From NCBI GenBank assembly GCA_003116975.1, contig BGKB01000047.1, positions 186,001-250,000 of the forward strand: DNA of 64,000 nucleotides. Reading direction: 5' to 3'. Positions 20,082-30,353 of the stretch are shown piece after piece. The DNA is from Aurantiochytrium sp. KH105. Lineage: Eukaryota; Sar; Bigyra; Thraustochytrida; Thraustochytriidae. Position numbers and translations under genes: made by a program. The notes under the pieces were generated by a model. That model saw nothing but the letters and a program-made list of their open reading frames with translations, was not told the DNA's origin and ran no database searches. Every line of letters begins with the position of its first letter. The first letter of the stretch is position 1.

Positions 20082-21656
20082 CTAATTCATTTCATTAAGT
20101 ATGACAAGGAGTTCATTGAGCATGCCAACCGCCGTTTCGCCAGGAGCAAAATCCTTCGTGAGCATTGTTCCGTCAGCACTGCATCCTGCAAAACCTTCGT
20201 CCAAAAGCGGGAGCGACACAAAATTGGTCCAAAGACACCCTTTGCCGCCTGGTCCTCGACGGAGCACATGGCCTTCGATGAGCGGCTCGCCGATGCGATG
20301 TACGCCCTCTTCGATAGGTTTCAGCCCCACGTCGTCCTTGGATGTTGAGCTGCAGATGATGAATGCAGCACCCGGGTCAAGATGCACACGACGAAACAAG
20401 CTTTTGGATGTATCGTCTGCAGATGACTCGCTGACTTTGCATTTGCCTTCTCCGTAGGCAGATGAATTTGCGCCACCATCTTGGCCCTGCAAAGGCGTAA
20501 GATCAAGAAGAGTGCCATCGTCTGATAATGGAGAAGGAAAGGCTGAGGAAGTCAACGCTTTCGAGACCCGCCAGGTGACAGCATTTATGCAGTCGCGCGT
20601 TGTCTCGGGTCCATCTGAAAATTTCTCCTTGTAGTGAAAAACGCGTAAGTCGGGATCTGTAGCACCACGAAGCTGTTCGAACCCCGTATCTAGCTCTTCC
20701 AGCGATACGGTGACGCCTTGTGGCTCGAATAGCGGTCTCGTATAGAGACTGACGAACGGGTCCTCGTTGGTCCAGATCGTCCATAATTTCTGCGCTAGCT
20801 CTTCGATGCTTTCCGAGCGGAGAGGCAGATCGATGCGTCCATTTACGCGCTTGGTCGTCTGCGCAGAGCAGCCCAGAGGAAGGGGTTGTACGCCGGTGTG
20901 GCACGGAATCTGCGTCCCTTCGGGGCCTTGAAGAGTAAGGGTGGACCACGTCCAGGAGGCATCAGCCATACTTGTAAACATGAGACCAACGATTTGGCTC
21001 ACGGCGCTCTCTGTACCCTTGCGAAAAAGTCTGTACCGCTCTTCGGGCGTCAGTCGAGGTACTGCTCGCGTTGCCTCGACAATTGTGCGGATGAAGGCCT
21101 TGTGTTTGCGAATTTCCACACGAAGTAGTTTGTTTTCCATCTCAAGGTTTGCAGATCCTGCATCGCGAAAAGCTTGGACCTCAGTTTGCAGTTGGGCGAT
21201 GCGGCTGAGGTAAATCTCCCGCTCTTTTTCTAGCTCTTTGTTCCGCATCTGGAGCGCCTCGCGTTCACGCTTGCGCTTGGCGCGCGTTGCGCGGCTCGCG
21301 GCGGCTACAATGGCTCGGCGACGATTCTTTTCCTCTTCAGACTCCTCTGATTCTACTTTTGCACCAGTGGTTTTCTTGGCTGCAGGCTGAGGGTTCTCGC
21401 TTGTACCATTTGGTTTCTTTGCAACCTGGAGAGCGGCAGTACTCGCTTCATCGCTGCAAAATTGCTTGTCAGTTGCCACGGATGCGGACTCTGATGATGA
21501 TTCGGGTGGATCTTCACTGCTAGCCAAGAACTGGAGATCATCTTCTCCAAGTACGAGGTCTGCTGGATAAAAATCGTCCTCGAAAAAGGTGTTCTCTGTT
21601 TCCTCAGCGGCTTGGTCGCCCTGGACGTCTTTCCAGGACAGCTCGAAGAACTCCAT
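20082..21656 (-). CDS. bZIP-like protein with conserved C-terminal domain, copy D
   Basis: 524 residues from the ATG at 21656 (MEFFELSWKDVQGD), chosen because it aligns with the start of copy E; upstream codons to 21989 translate a repeat-rich 5' region. Layout: ENTFFEDDFYPADLVLGEDD, a Ser/Glu/Thr linker, basic KNRRRAIVAAASRATRAKRK, a zipper with REIYLSRIAQLQTEVQAF and NLEMENKLLRVEIRKHKAF, then the conserved C-terminal region (LTPEERYRLFRKGTESAV, ASWTWST, ICSSTSKDDVGLKPIEEG, GCLWTNFVSLPLLDEGF). Subgroup with C and E. A (cctt)n run just upstream (21681-21705) lies in the presumed promoter. Confidence 0.72.
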   Translation of the reverse strand: MEFFELSWKDVQGDQAAEETENTFFEDDFYPADLVLGEDDLQFLASSEDPPESSSESASVATDKQFCSDEASTAALQVAKKPNGTSENPQPAAKKTTGAKVESEESEEEKNRRRAIVAAASRATRAKRKREREALQMRNKELEKEREIYLSRIAQLQTEVQAFRDAGSANLEMENKLLRVEIRKHKAFIRTIVEATRAVPRLTPEERYRLFRKGTESAVSQIVGLMFTSMADASWTWSTLTLQGPEGTQIPCHTGVQPLPLGCSAQTTKRVNGRIDLPLRSESIEELAQKLWTIWTNEDPFVSLYTRPLFEPQGVTVSLEELDTGFEQLRGATDPDLRVFHYKEKFSDGPETTRDCINAVTWRVSKALTSSAFPSPLSDDGTLLDLTPLQGQDGGANSSAYGEGKCKVSESSADDTSKSLFRRVHLDPGAAFIICSSTSKDDVGLKPIEEGVHRIGEPLIEGHVLRRGPGGKGCLWTNFVSLPLLDEGFAGCSADGTMLTKDFAPGETAVGMLNELLVILNEMN

Positions 21657-22053
21657 GCTGGTCTTGCTCTCGCGAAGCCTTCCTTCCTTCCTTCCTTCCT
21701 TCCCTCGCTCGCTTGATCCGCAAGCCCTCAGACCGTGGTAAAGACGTTGCGTACGGCCGCGCAACCGCGCGCTCGTATGTGCGCGTCTGAACAGCTGCGT
21801 TGGACAGCCAACTCGTTGCGCCTTCCCCCCTCCCCCCCCGCCGAATGCACGTGCGACACGAACTTTACGCTCGTGTTGCGTTTTACTTTTGTTGCCGAGT
21901 CGAACGAGGAATCGAATGGAAATAAAATACGAACGCGAAAGCGTTTTGCAATGAACGCGGGGTAGGAAGTCGGGCACATTGTCCGTCAAGTCCCGCCTCG
22001 CGCAAGATAGAATAGAAGAAGGAAAGAGGAAAGAGGTTTATTTAACGCGTGAT

Positions 22054-23691
22054 TCAATCCATTTCATTGATCATGGCAATCAGAGAGTTAAACAACTTGA
22101 CACTCACTTCTCCCAAGGCGGATTCGTCTGACAATAGCCCTCCGTCGACGCTGCAGCCAGCAAAGCCAGTGTCCAAAAGGGGAAGCGAAACGAAATCGGT
22201 CCAATAGCACCCCTTTCCGCCAGGTCCACTTCGTAGCACGTGACCCTCGATCAGTGGCTCGTTGATGCGATGTACCCCCTCTTCGGGAGGTTGAAGACCT
22301 GCGTCTTCCTTGGAGGTCGAGCTGCAAATGATGAATGCGTCGTCTGGATCGAGCTGGGCACCCTGAATGAGTGCATTAGGGACTTTATCTAAACATCCGC
22401 TGCTTGCAAGATGCTCTTCTTCTTCTTCTTCTTCTTCCTCTCCTTTAATTCTGGAAGAAGATCCAGGCAGCTTTACTTCAGCAGGAATGTCTCCACTTGC
22501 CGCGTCAAGAGGCTCTTCCAAAAAGCTCATCTCGCCAACAGTACTTTCGGGTAGAGAATGAGGGGATGGAAATGCGGACGCGCCAAGTGCTTTCGTCGTT
22601 TGCCAAGTGACAGCGTTAATGCAGTCGCGCACTTTTGCAGGTCCATCTTGAAAGTGTTCCTTGTAATGGAAAACGCGCAATTCGGGATCTTTTTCGTCGC
22701 GAAGCTCGTCAAAGCCAGTTTTCAATTCCACAGATGACATCTTGACACCATGAGGCTCGTAAAAAGATTCCGAGTAAACTTTCGAGTACACGTTTGGATC
22801 GATCCAAATGTTCCACAGCTTCTGACCTAGCTCTTTAATACTTTCCGGGCGGAGGGGCATATCGATACGCGCGTTGATTCGTTTGGCCGTTTGTGCAGTA
22901 CAACCGAGAGGTAAAAGCTGCACGCCTATCCTGCAGGGACCTTGTGTATTATCATGCTTTAAGAGATCAACGATGGACCAAGTCCACGATGGATCAGCCA
23001 TGCTGGTGAACATGAGACCGACGACTTGGCTGACTGCGCTTTCAGCACCCCTGCGAAAGAGTCTGTACCGCTCTTCGAGCGTCATTTGAGGCACAGCGCG
23101 CGTAGCGTTGACAATCGTGCGGATAAAGGCCTTATGTTTGCGGATTTCTACACGAAGCAGCTTATTTTCCATTTCAAGATTGGCAGATCCCGCGTCCCGG
23201 AACGCCTGGACTTCGGTTTGCAGCCGGGCAATGCGGCAAAGGTAGATTTCTCGTTCCTGTTCGAGCTCCTTGTTTCGCACTTGGAGCGCCTCTCGCTCGC
23301 GCTTGCGTTTGGCGCGTGTCGCGCGGCTTGCAGCGGCGACAACCGCACGACGTCGATTCTTAACCTCTTCTGACTCCTCTGTTTTGATGTTGATTTGGTT
23401 TTCTGTTTCTACGCATCGCGTCTCGCTCCTAGTAGTAGGAGGAGTAGTGGAAGTGGTAGTATCAAGAGTACCGAGTTGTTCAGTTTCGGCATCTTGTGCT
23501 TGGTATAGTGACTCGTCAGTCTCTTCCGGGAAACCTTCGGACGAGTCACTGCTGGTCAACAATTGTAAATCGTCTTCGTTGAGAACAAGACTGGCAGGGA
23601 AAAAGTCATTCTTGAAAAAAGTTTCCTCGGACACATCGCTCTCCTCTTCGGCTCCCCAAGCCAAAGGCTCGTTGAGCTCCAAGTCCTCCAT
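22054..23691 (-). CDS. bZIP-like protein with conserved C-terminal domain, copy E
   Basis: 545 residues from the ATG at 23691. Layout: acidic start, EETFFKNDFFPASLVLNEDD, a Ser/Thr-rich linker, basic KNRRRAVVAAASRATRAKRK, a zipper (REIYLCRIARLQTEVQAF, ENKLLRVEIRKHKAF), then the shared C-terminal region (MTLEERYRLFRRGAESAVSQ, PSWTWSI, ICSSTSKEDAGLQPPEEGVH, GCYWTDFVSLPLLDTGF). A poly-Glu stretch encoded by (ttc)n at about 22411-22440 sits in the variable middle. It is the first of the five copies relative to the direction of transcription and is divergent from the ABC transporter gene. Confidence 0.73.
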   Translation of the reverse strand: MEDLELNEPLAWGAEEESDVSEETFFKNDFFPASLVLNEDDLQLLTSSDSSEGFPEETDESLYQAQDAETEQLGTLDTTTSTTPPTTRSETRCVETENQINIKTEESEEVKNRRRAVVAAASRATRAKRKREREALQVRNKELEQEREIYLCRIARLQTEVQAFRDAGSANLEMENKLLRVEIRKHKAFIRTIVNATRAVPQMTLEERYRLFRRGAESAVSQVVGLMFTSMADPSWTWSIVDLLKHDNTQGPCRIGVQLLPLGCTAQTAKRINARIDMPLRPESIKELGQKLWNIWIDPNVYSKVYSESFYEPHGVKMSSVELKTGFDELRDEKDPELRVFHYKEHFQDGPAKVRDCINAVTWQTTKALGASAFPSPHSLPESTVGEMSFLEEPLDAASGDIPAEVKLPGSSSRIKGEEEEEEEEEHLASSGCLDKVPNALIQGAQLDPDDAFIICSSTSKEDAGLQPPEEGVHRINEPLIEGHVLRSGPGGKGCYWTDFVSLPLLDTGFAGCSVDGGLLSDESALGEVSVKLFNSLIAMINEMD

Positions 23692-24261
23692 GGTCGTTTC
23701 CGCTTTCGCACCTCTCCCTTCGCTACGGCTTTAACACCAACAGCAGCAGCTTGCAGGGGCGCGAAGCAGCGTTCCCTCCCCTCCCTCGCGTCCGCCTCCG
23801 TGCGTGCGTCCTTGCGTGCTTTGCACGCGCACGCAAAGCGCCGACCAAGACAAGAGGTCGGTGGTCGCGCGAGTCTTGCGAGTTTGCGATCTTCTTGTTT
23901 GCGACTCTGCGATCGCGACTTTGCACAAACTTCAAGTTCCCTCTCTCCATTCCATCACCGTCGCGAGACTTGAACGCAAGGCAAGCCAAGAGAAGGCGAG
24001 ACCATCACCCTCGGCCGGACGCAAGGAAGCCTTCGCGACGCGAGCTTGCTCGTCTCGGCGAAGGCGACGGAACCGCCGAGCCGAGGCGGAGCGAGGTGGC
24101 GATCACAGAACAGTGAAGAAGAAGAAGAAGAATGGAGATTTGAAAAAGAAGAAGAAGGGCGAATCAAGAAGGAGGAGGAGGAGAAGAAGAAGAAGACGAG
24201 GCGAGGCAACAAATCCAAATCCCGAATCGAGGTCGATCCGCTGCGCTTCGTCGCGCGGGGC
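23692..24261. promoter_or_regulatory. Divergent promoter region, bZIP-like copy E and ABC transporter
   Basis: About 570 bases between two head-to-head genes, so both promoters must be here. A purine-rich (gaagaa)n tract occupies 24114-24200; if translation of the transporter starts at 24046 instead of 24262, this tract would encode a Glu/Lys-rich N-terminus. No specific factor site identified. Confidence 0.45.
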
Positions 24262-26937
24262 ATGCGAGGCGGCATGGGCATGGGCATGGGCAGAGGAGGC
24301 GGCGCAGGGCGCGGGCGCGGCAGAGGCAGGATGGGACCGCAGCAGCGGAAACGGCCGGGCGACGACGACGAAGGCGAGGGTCTTGTAGACGCGGACTGGA
24401 CCTCGGAGGAGAACGTCAAGCGTGATATCCTCGAGGTGAGACGCATTCGCGCTAATCTCGCGGTGCTCCTGCTGTGCGCCGTGCTCGATGTGGTCGCCGC
24501 GCTGTACTCTGCGTCCAAGGATGGTGCCGACGCGGCGTTCTCGTTCAAGAATTTTGATCTGACGCAAGATCTCGCCGACGTGATGCTCTTTGTGAGTATC
24601 CGAAGTCTAGTCATGCTCCTCGTCGCGGTTGCCAGTCAGCTTGGTCCTGCGTATGCGTGGAGCGCCAGTGTCGGTTATTGGACATCGTACTCGGCACTCG
24701 TGTACGCGATTGGCAAGTTGATTGCCTTTGACTGGTCTGCCTCGGGCGGTCGCGTCTACCTTGGTCTCTTTACATGGATTGCCTTTGGCGTCGCCGAAAT
24801 GGTCATTTTGAAGCGTCTCGAGTACTGGCTTTTAGAGCGCGGTCGTTGGACCGTGCGACCCGCCTCCGAGGGCGTTGCGGTGGACCAAGAAACTGGAAAC
24901 GCAGCCGGCAGCGGCAGCAGCGTCAGCAACAGCAGCAACGCCCATGATGACGAGGACCAAGACAGTATGCGCCGCGCCGCGGTGCCACTTCTTGGCAACC
25001 ATGGGGGGCAAATTGAACGCGTCAAGCGAGTGCATCCGAGCCAGCTCCACAAACCAGACGGTGCAGAGGACAAGCTGCCGCCTTCGCAGCTGTCGAATGC
25101 TGGTTTGATGCGCGTGATGAAGCCATATTTCTGGCCCCGCGGCTTTATGAACAAGCTGCGATGCCTTTTGACATGGGTTTTTCTGGGTCTCAGCAAGGCC
25201 TGTAATCTGGCGAGCCCGCTCTACATTGGCAAGGCAGTGCAAGAGCTATCGGAGGCGGGGACCACGGAAGGCACAGTATTCTTTCACATTGTCATGTTTT
25301 CGGGCCTGACGCTGGGCTCGAAACTTTTAAAGGAGATGCAGAATGTCGTCTATCTCAAAGTGAAACAAACGGCGTACGTCGAGGTAGCCGAGGAGACGTT
25401 TACGCATTTGCACGCTCTTTCGCTCGAGTGGCACCTCAAGAAGCGCATGGGAAACGTGCTGCGAAGCATGGATCGTGGTGTGAGCGCAGCCAACACGCTC
25501 GTGACGTACCTCTTTTTGTATCTTTTGCCCTCGGTGGCAGAGTGCGTAGTTGTCTTTGTGATTTTCTACTCTCACTTTGACATTCCCACGGTTTCCGCCA
25601 CGGCATTTATCTCCTTTGTTGCGTACTCGACGCTCACGGTACAAATCACGTTGTGGCGAAAGAAATTCCGTGAAAAGACGAACTTGCACGACAACGAGGT
25701 CTCGGCGCGTGCTTCTGACAGTCTCATTAACTACGAGACAGTCAAGTACTTTACCGCCGAAAAGTACGAGATTGGGCGCTACACGGAGTCCATCTTCAAC
25801 TTCCAAAAGTATTCCGTCAACACCTCGTACTCGCTTTCGTTTTTGAACTCGACACAAAACACCATTATTCAAGTGTGCACCGCAGTCTCGCTGTGCATGG
25901 CGGCGCACGAGGTTCTCACAGGCTCGGGTCGCCTCACGATTGGCAGCTTTGTTTCGATTTCAAGCTACATTGGCAACCTCTTTGCGCCGCTCAGCTTTCT
26001 AGGATCCGTGTACAATGCGGTGATTCAAGCGCTGGTGGATATGACGAATCTTTCCGAGCTGCTCGCAGAAGAGCCTGATCTTACCGACGCGCCAAACGCG
26101 CGGTCTCTGGTGGCAGTCCCCTCGGGCCGCGCGGGGGCCGCGGTTGAGTTCCGGAACGTCTCTTTTCACTACCCTACGCAGCCACCCAACTCGGGTTTGC
26201 ACGCAGTCTCGTTCACCATTGCTCCCGGTACGACAACAGCCATTGTAGGCTCGACGGGAAGTGGCAAGAGTACGTTGGCTCGTCTGCTCTTTCGCTTCTA
26301 CGACCCGCTGGAAGGCCAGGTGCTTATCTCGGACCAGGATATCAAACTTGTCACGCAGCACTCTCTTCGCAAAGCCATTGGTGTCGTCCCTCAGGATACG
26401 GTGCTTTTTAACGATACCATCATTCATAACATTCGATATGGCAACCAGGACGCCACGTATGAGCAGATTGTAGAGGCTAGCAAGTCGGCGCAGATTTACG
26501 AGTTCATCATGAGTCTACCCAAGGGATTCGACACAATGGTCGGCGAGCGTGGTCTCAAGCTTTCAGGCGGCGAAAAACAACGCGTATCGATTGCGCGATG
26601 CCTTCTCAAGGACCCGCCCATTGTTGTGCTTGACGAGGCTACCTCGGCGCTGGACAATGTTACGGAACGTAGCGTTCAAGCCGCGCTCAACAACCTGACC
26701 GAGAGCACGACAAGCGCCACCAAGGCTGCGCGAACCACCTTGGTGATTGCCCATCGCCTCTCGACCATTCAGACCGCGGAACAGATTGTTGTTCTGGAAA
26801 AGGGACAACTTTTGGAAAAGGGAACGCATCAGGAGCTACTGGACAAGGGCGAAGCGTATGCCAACTTGTGGCACTCTCGTCTTGAGCAAGAGCTGGAAAT
26901 GCGCGCCAAGGCACAGCAGGAAATGAAGGAAGAGTAA
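24262..26937 (+). CDS. Half-size ABC transporter, ABCB6/HMT1-ATM1 type
   Basis: 891 residues from the ATG at 24262 (an upstream ATG at 24046 would add a Glu/Lys-rich extension). An N-terminal Gly/Arg-rich stretch is followed by a hydrophobic TMD0-like region (about residues 60-190), a linker, six membrane helices, and one nucleotide-binding domain. Visible motifs: Walker A GSTGSGKST (663-671), signature LSGGEKQR (767-774), Walker B VVLDEA with Asp791/Glu792, and the switch His in VIAHRLSTIQ. The sequence NYETVKYFTAEKYEIGRY is characteristic of the ATM1/ABCB6/HMT1 branch. The extra TMD0 favours ABCB6/HMT1 (porphyrin, phytochelatin-metal or glutathione-conjugate export at mitochondrial, vacuolar or endosomal membranes) over ATM1. 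Half transporters act as homodimers. Substrate not determinable. Confidence 0.85.
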   Translation: MRGGMGMGMGRGGGAGRGRGRGRMGPQQRKRPGDDDEGEGLVDADWTSEENVKRDILEVRRIRANLAVLLLCAVLDVVAALYSASKDGADAAFSFKNFDLTQDLADVMLFVSIRSLVMLLVAVASQLGPAYAWSASVGYWTSYSALVYAIGKLIAFDWSASGGRVYLGLFTWIAFGVAEMVILKRLEYWLLERGRWTVRPASEGVAVDQETGNAAGSGSSVSNSSNAHDDEDQDSMRRAAVPLLGNHGGQIERVKRVHPSQLHKPDGAEDKLPPSQLSNAGLMRVMKPYFWPRGFMNKLRCLLTWVFLGLSKACNLASPLYIGKAVQELSEAGTTEGTVFFHIVMFSGLTLGSKLLKEMQNVVYLKVKQTAYVEVAEETFTHLHALSLEWHLKKRMGNVLRSMDRGVSAANTLVTYLFLYLLPSVAECVVVFVIFYSHFDIPTVSATAFISFVAYSTLTVQITLWRKKFREKTNLHDNEVSARASDSLINYETVKYFTAEKYEIGRYTESIFNFQKYSVNTSYSLSFLNSTQNTIIQVCTAVSLCMAAHEVLTGSGRLTIGSFVSISSYIGNLFAPLSFLGSVYNAVIQALVDMTNLSELLAEEPDLTDAPNARSLVAVPSGRAGAAVEFRNVSFHYPTQPPNSGLHAVSFTIAPGTTTAIVGSTGSGKSTLARLLFRFYDPLEGQVLISDQDIKLVTQHSLRKAIGVVPQDTVLFNDTIIHNIRYGNQDATYEQIVEASKSAQIYEFIMSLPKGFDTMVGERGLKLSGGEKQRVSIARCLLKDPPIVVLDEATSALDNVTERSVQAALNNLTESTTSATKAARTTLVIAHRLSTIQTAEQIVVLEKGQLLEKGTHQELLDKGEAYANLWHSRLEQELEMRAKAQQEMKEE

Positions 26938-27331
26938 CAGATTCAAGAACCCTTGTTTGTAGCAAAAGAATGGTTGCATTTTGTTTGTCTTCGATCGTGC
27001 CCCTTTCTTTTCTTTTTTTTCATCAATGGAAAGGGACTTTCAACAAAGGACACCAACTTTCGATTGGAAGGGGGTTAGCGAGCGAGCGTATTCGAGAATA
27101 GGAAAGAAATGATTGCAAAGGTCAGTCAAATTGATTTTTATCTTGCGAAGATCTAAAGCAGCTCATTTGCTGGACGCTCGCCATTTACGACAGCGTTGTC
27201 ATCTTCAAGTCGAGAACAGATTTTCACAAGCATTTTTTTTTATGGAAAGAGGAGAGCAGAGTTTTGGGGGAATGGTATTATGATTTTTTGGGGGTCAGGG
27301 GTGTGTGAGAGGAATGGAATAATTCGCTTAC
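26938..27331. other. Convergent intergenic region, no gene seen
   Basis: 394 bases with T- and A-rich runs (27006-27021, 27231-27241) between two converging genes, consistent with 3' UTRs and polyadenylation signals. No coding signal. Confidence 0.45.
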
Positions 27332-27712
27332 TTATTCCAGCTGGCCCTTGATGAAGGTCTCAAAGTCCTCGAGAGCGCGGCGGCCCTGGTACTTTTCGCC
27401 CTCGCCAGAGCCCTCCTTGAAGAACTTGAGCGTGGGGTAGCCACGGACGCCGTGCTTGCTGCAAAGCTCCTTCTGCTGGGTGCAGTCGACCTTGGCGACG
27501 GTGACCTTGTCGTCGCCGGCGTACTTCTCCGCGAGCTCCTTCCAGGTGGGCGCGAGGCGCTTGCAGTGTCCGCACCAGGGGGCGTAGAACTTGACAAAGG
27601 TGTGCTTGCCCGTGCCAGTGATCTGGTCCTGCGACTTGATCTCCTCCTGCGCCGTCACCACGGCCAGCAGCGCCATCAAGACGGCCACAACGCTCATGAA
27701 CTTCATCATCAT
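27332..27712 (-). CDS. Secreted single-domain thioredoxin/PDI-like protein
   Basis: 126 residues from the ATG at 27712 (MMMKFMSVV). A cleavable signal peptide is evident (hydrophobic core [14 protein letters not shown], cut likely before QEE). One thioredoxin fold follows, with [19 protein letters not shown] carrying the PDI-type CGHC active site, VAKVDCTQ, and the cis-Pro motif GYPTLKFF. It resembles a single catalytic domain of protein disulfide isomerase, so dithiol-disulfide exchange in the ER is likely. The C-terminus ends QLE with no KDEL/HDEL-like retention signal. The open frame extends upstream to 27910 through a Gln-rich (ctg)n region that is probably 5' UTR. Confidence 0.82.
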   Translation of the reverse strand: MMMKFMSVVAVLMALLAVVTAQEEIKSQDQITGTGKHTFVKFYAPWCGHCKRLAPTWKELAEKYAGDDKVTVAKVDCTQQKELCSKHGVRGYPTLKFFKEGSGEGEKYQGRRALEDFETFIKGQLE

Positions 27713-29305
27713 CGTCGGCTCCCTGCCTTTCTCTCCGCTAACTCTCTCTGCGCTGCGCGCGAGGTCTGTGCGGGCGCGGGGCGAAGCGAGCGTGGGCGGC
27801 GAGCGGGGCGCGTGCGGCTGCTGCTGCTGCTGCTGCTCCTGCTGCTGCTGCGATGGTCGGCGTCGGCTCGCAGGTCGATCGGGGTCTGCTCTCAGCGGCC
27901 CGAAATCCAAGATTGGGCTCCGGCTTCCAGGCTGTCACGATCATGTTCGGTGATAAATAACAGCTCGAGAGTGCGTACGTTGAGAGCGCCGAGGCGTGCT
28001 TGCGCGACACGAGAAGGAGAAACTCGGCGGGATTCGAAGCGAGGAAAAAGGGCGTCGCGGCGGCTCAAGATGCCGAAAAAAGAGGGGGTTGGGAGGGAGG
28101 CACGGCGGAGCCGGATGGAGGTTCGCGAGCACGGCAGCTCTGTTCGATTTTGTAATGGACTCTGTGACCTCAAATTCGCGCGGGGAACACGTGCACTTAT
28201 GGTGATTGTGGTCGTACAATACCAACACTATGCTCGATGAAGCGGATGACGGTGATGCGGACGCCCTATCTCGCGACATGTCTTCTGTTGACGACTTTGA
28301 ACCAATGGATGAATCCCATACCAAACAAGAGTGAATCTCAATCCCTTTTGGTCTTTGAGCACAAAAGTTCGGCACATGAGGTTCATCCGCATCCATGCGC
28401 GCAAGGTCGAGGCTTTTGTTCTTTCATAGCATGGTCTTAAGAATTTTAGAAAATCGCGAACTGGCCTTGAACAACCAACTGTCGGTCGGATGCCTGCAGC
28501 AGCCTGAGAAGGGTTCCCGTTACAGTTACAAGCTGGGGCCCGAAGTCTTGCTCTGACATTTGACGTCACGTTCTCTGGAGAACCACACTTTCACTCATCA
28601 ACCGCAAAGGGATGTGCGTGCAACGGTTTTTGCCCCAACGACCAGAGTCACCAGTCATCAAGCCAGCTATACGAGAACAAAACTCCGACGAGCGAACACA
28701 TCGAAGACCAATCCATAGCGATTGTGGTGTGTTTACCCCTCTCTCTATGATGATTCTGCGTGGGTAGGTAGTACTAGGCCTAGGCCTACTCCACTGTCAA
28801 ATCACGCCTCACAGCGGTGGCTATCCCAAAATCAACGGCGTCTTCTCGGCTATCGGAGAAACCCATGCACCTGTGGACCGCACAACCCATAATTTCAAAA
28901 TAATATATCTGGAAAACATGGCAGTGTTTATCCAAAACGGAAAATAACATGTTTTCCCGAGCCTAACCACCTAGTGGGGAAAAAACGATGAAGCGAAAAG
29001 CAAGCAAGACAAAGACCCAACTCCCCAAGCGCATCGACGACCAAGCTCGAGACGGGCCTGGCCTCGCCTTGCTCGACGCGCAGACGCGGAGCACTCCGCA
29101 TCTGAAGCCGCCCGCCGCTTCCCCTCTCCCTAGGCTCTGTCTAGGCCGCGAGCTCGCCTACGCTGCACCTTTGGCGTGAGTGGGTGGGTGGGCCGGCCCG
29201 GCCGCACAAGTTCGATTTCGAGTGCCTCAAACGCAACGAGGTCGTGAACGAAAAGACCTTGGAGGAGGACGGACGAGCGAACGCGAGAGCACAAGACCAA
29301 GGAGA
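27713..29305. other. Long intergenic region, no confident gene
   Basis: About 1.6 kb between two divergent genes. Contains a (ctg)n run at 27818-27852 and a 14-nt palindrome around 28775-28788. Several overlapping open frames under 160 codons show no domain and no start context. Presumed promoters of both neighbours. Confidence 0.45.
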
Positions 29306-30250
29306 ATGCACGTCATTTGCCTGGAAGGATGCCACGGTACGTTTGCGAAAACCATATCATGCGCGCGAGGACGCTAAACCTAACTTCTCCTTTTCCCCAC
29401 TAAAAATCAACCTGTCATCGGCCACGATGTATACGAACGTCTTTGACGCGCTGTCTTGTATATCTCATGCACAGGATGCGGCAAGACGGAACTTTGTAGA
29501 CGGTTCGAAAGCGAAGGTTTCCGCACGCTTGACGAGGCCTTTCTAGATATGCCCTCGTACGGCCTGCACCCCCAGTCCTTGCTCATGGAGACAACCTGGG
29601 TGTGCTCGTGGTTCGAGCGTCTTCTCAAGTACGCGCAAGGCTTCAAGGAGCGCGGAGAATCCCATGAACGTGTCGTCTTCTTCGCAGATCGATCTCCGAT
29701 GAGCGCTGTCTTTTACAGCAGCCACGGCGAGCTTCTCACGCCCATCATCAACAAGCAAATGGAGGAGGTCCGCAAATTTGCTGACATCAACATTCATACA
29801 GTGCACGTCCGCGTCCAGCGTGAGATCCTCTGGAGACGCGTCCAGGCCCGTCTCGAGCTTGAACCCGACCGCGTTCTTTACAAAGAGGACCAGCGGGACT
29901 GGATGGACCAAGTCGTCTCCTTTTACGAGACTTTTGCCTGGGATACGGAAATCGACAACTCGGAGGAAGACGTGACCATGTCGCTCCAGAAACTGGTCGA
30001 TCACACCGTGCGCACCATCTGCAGCTCGCTCCCGGGCCTCGACGTGTGCATTCGTGATGCCACCCCTCATCTCTACAAGCGCGCTGGCACTGAAGCGGCC
30101 ATGTCTGATGATGATGAGCACGCTGACTCTGGCGACGATGCCATGTGCAGCATCGATCTGCGCTCCTCAGCGATTCCACACCTCGCTGTCCCATCCCCGC
30201 GCTTTGCTGGCTCGCGCAGGGTCCAAGCGGCGCCACCCTTGATCAACTAA
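29306..30250 (+). CDS. P-loop kinase resembling deoxynucleoside kinases
   Basis: Two exons, 29306-29336 and 29475-30250, joined across a 138-nt GT-AG phase-1 intron; 268 residues. The splice completes the P-loop: exon 1 gives MHVICLEGCHG and exon 2 continues CGKTELCRRF, making G-C-H-G-C-G-K-T. Later, FFADRSPMSAVFYS resembles the DRS/ERS motif of deoxynucleoside kinases, and REILWRRVQAR resembles a lid segment. About 65 C-terminal residues are Asp/Ser-rich and look disordered. The reaction would be ATP-dependent phosphorylation of a nucleoside, but a related P-loop function is possible. The intron falls inside the ATP-binding loop, so the upstream exon is essential. Confidence 0.65.
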
Positions 30251-30353
30251 TCTAAACAACGTAAAATCCAGCCTCACCTTGTTTGTATGTATGTATACCT
30301 ATTGTAGTGCATCTGTTCTCGTTACGAAGTCGCCAAAGGTGCGGTGTCATCCA

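Noticed and set aside
28775-28788. Palindrome taggcctaggccta as a possible transposon end or regulatory site.
   Set aside because: Short, with arms that stop matching immediately outside, no partner repeat and no target duplication seen.
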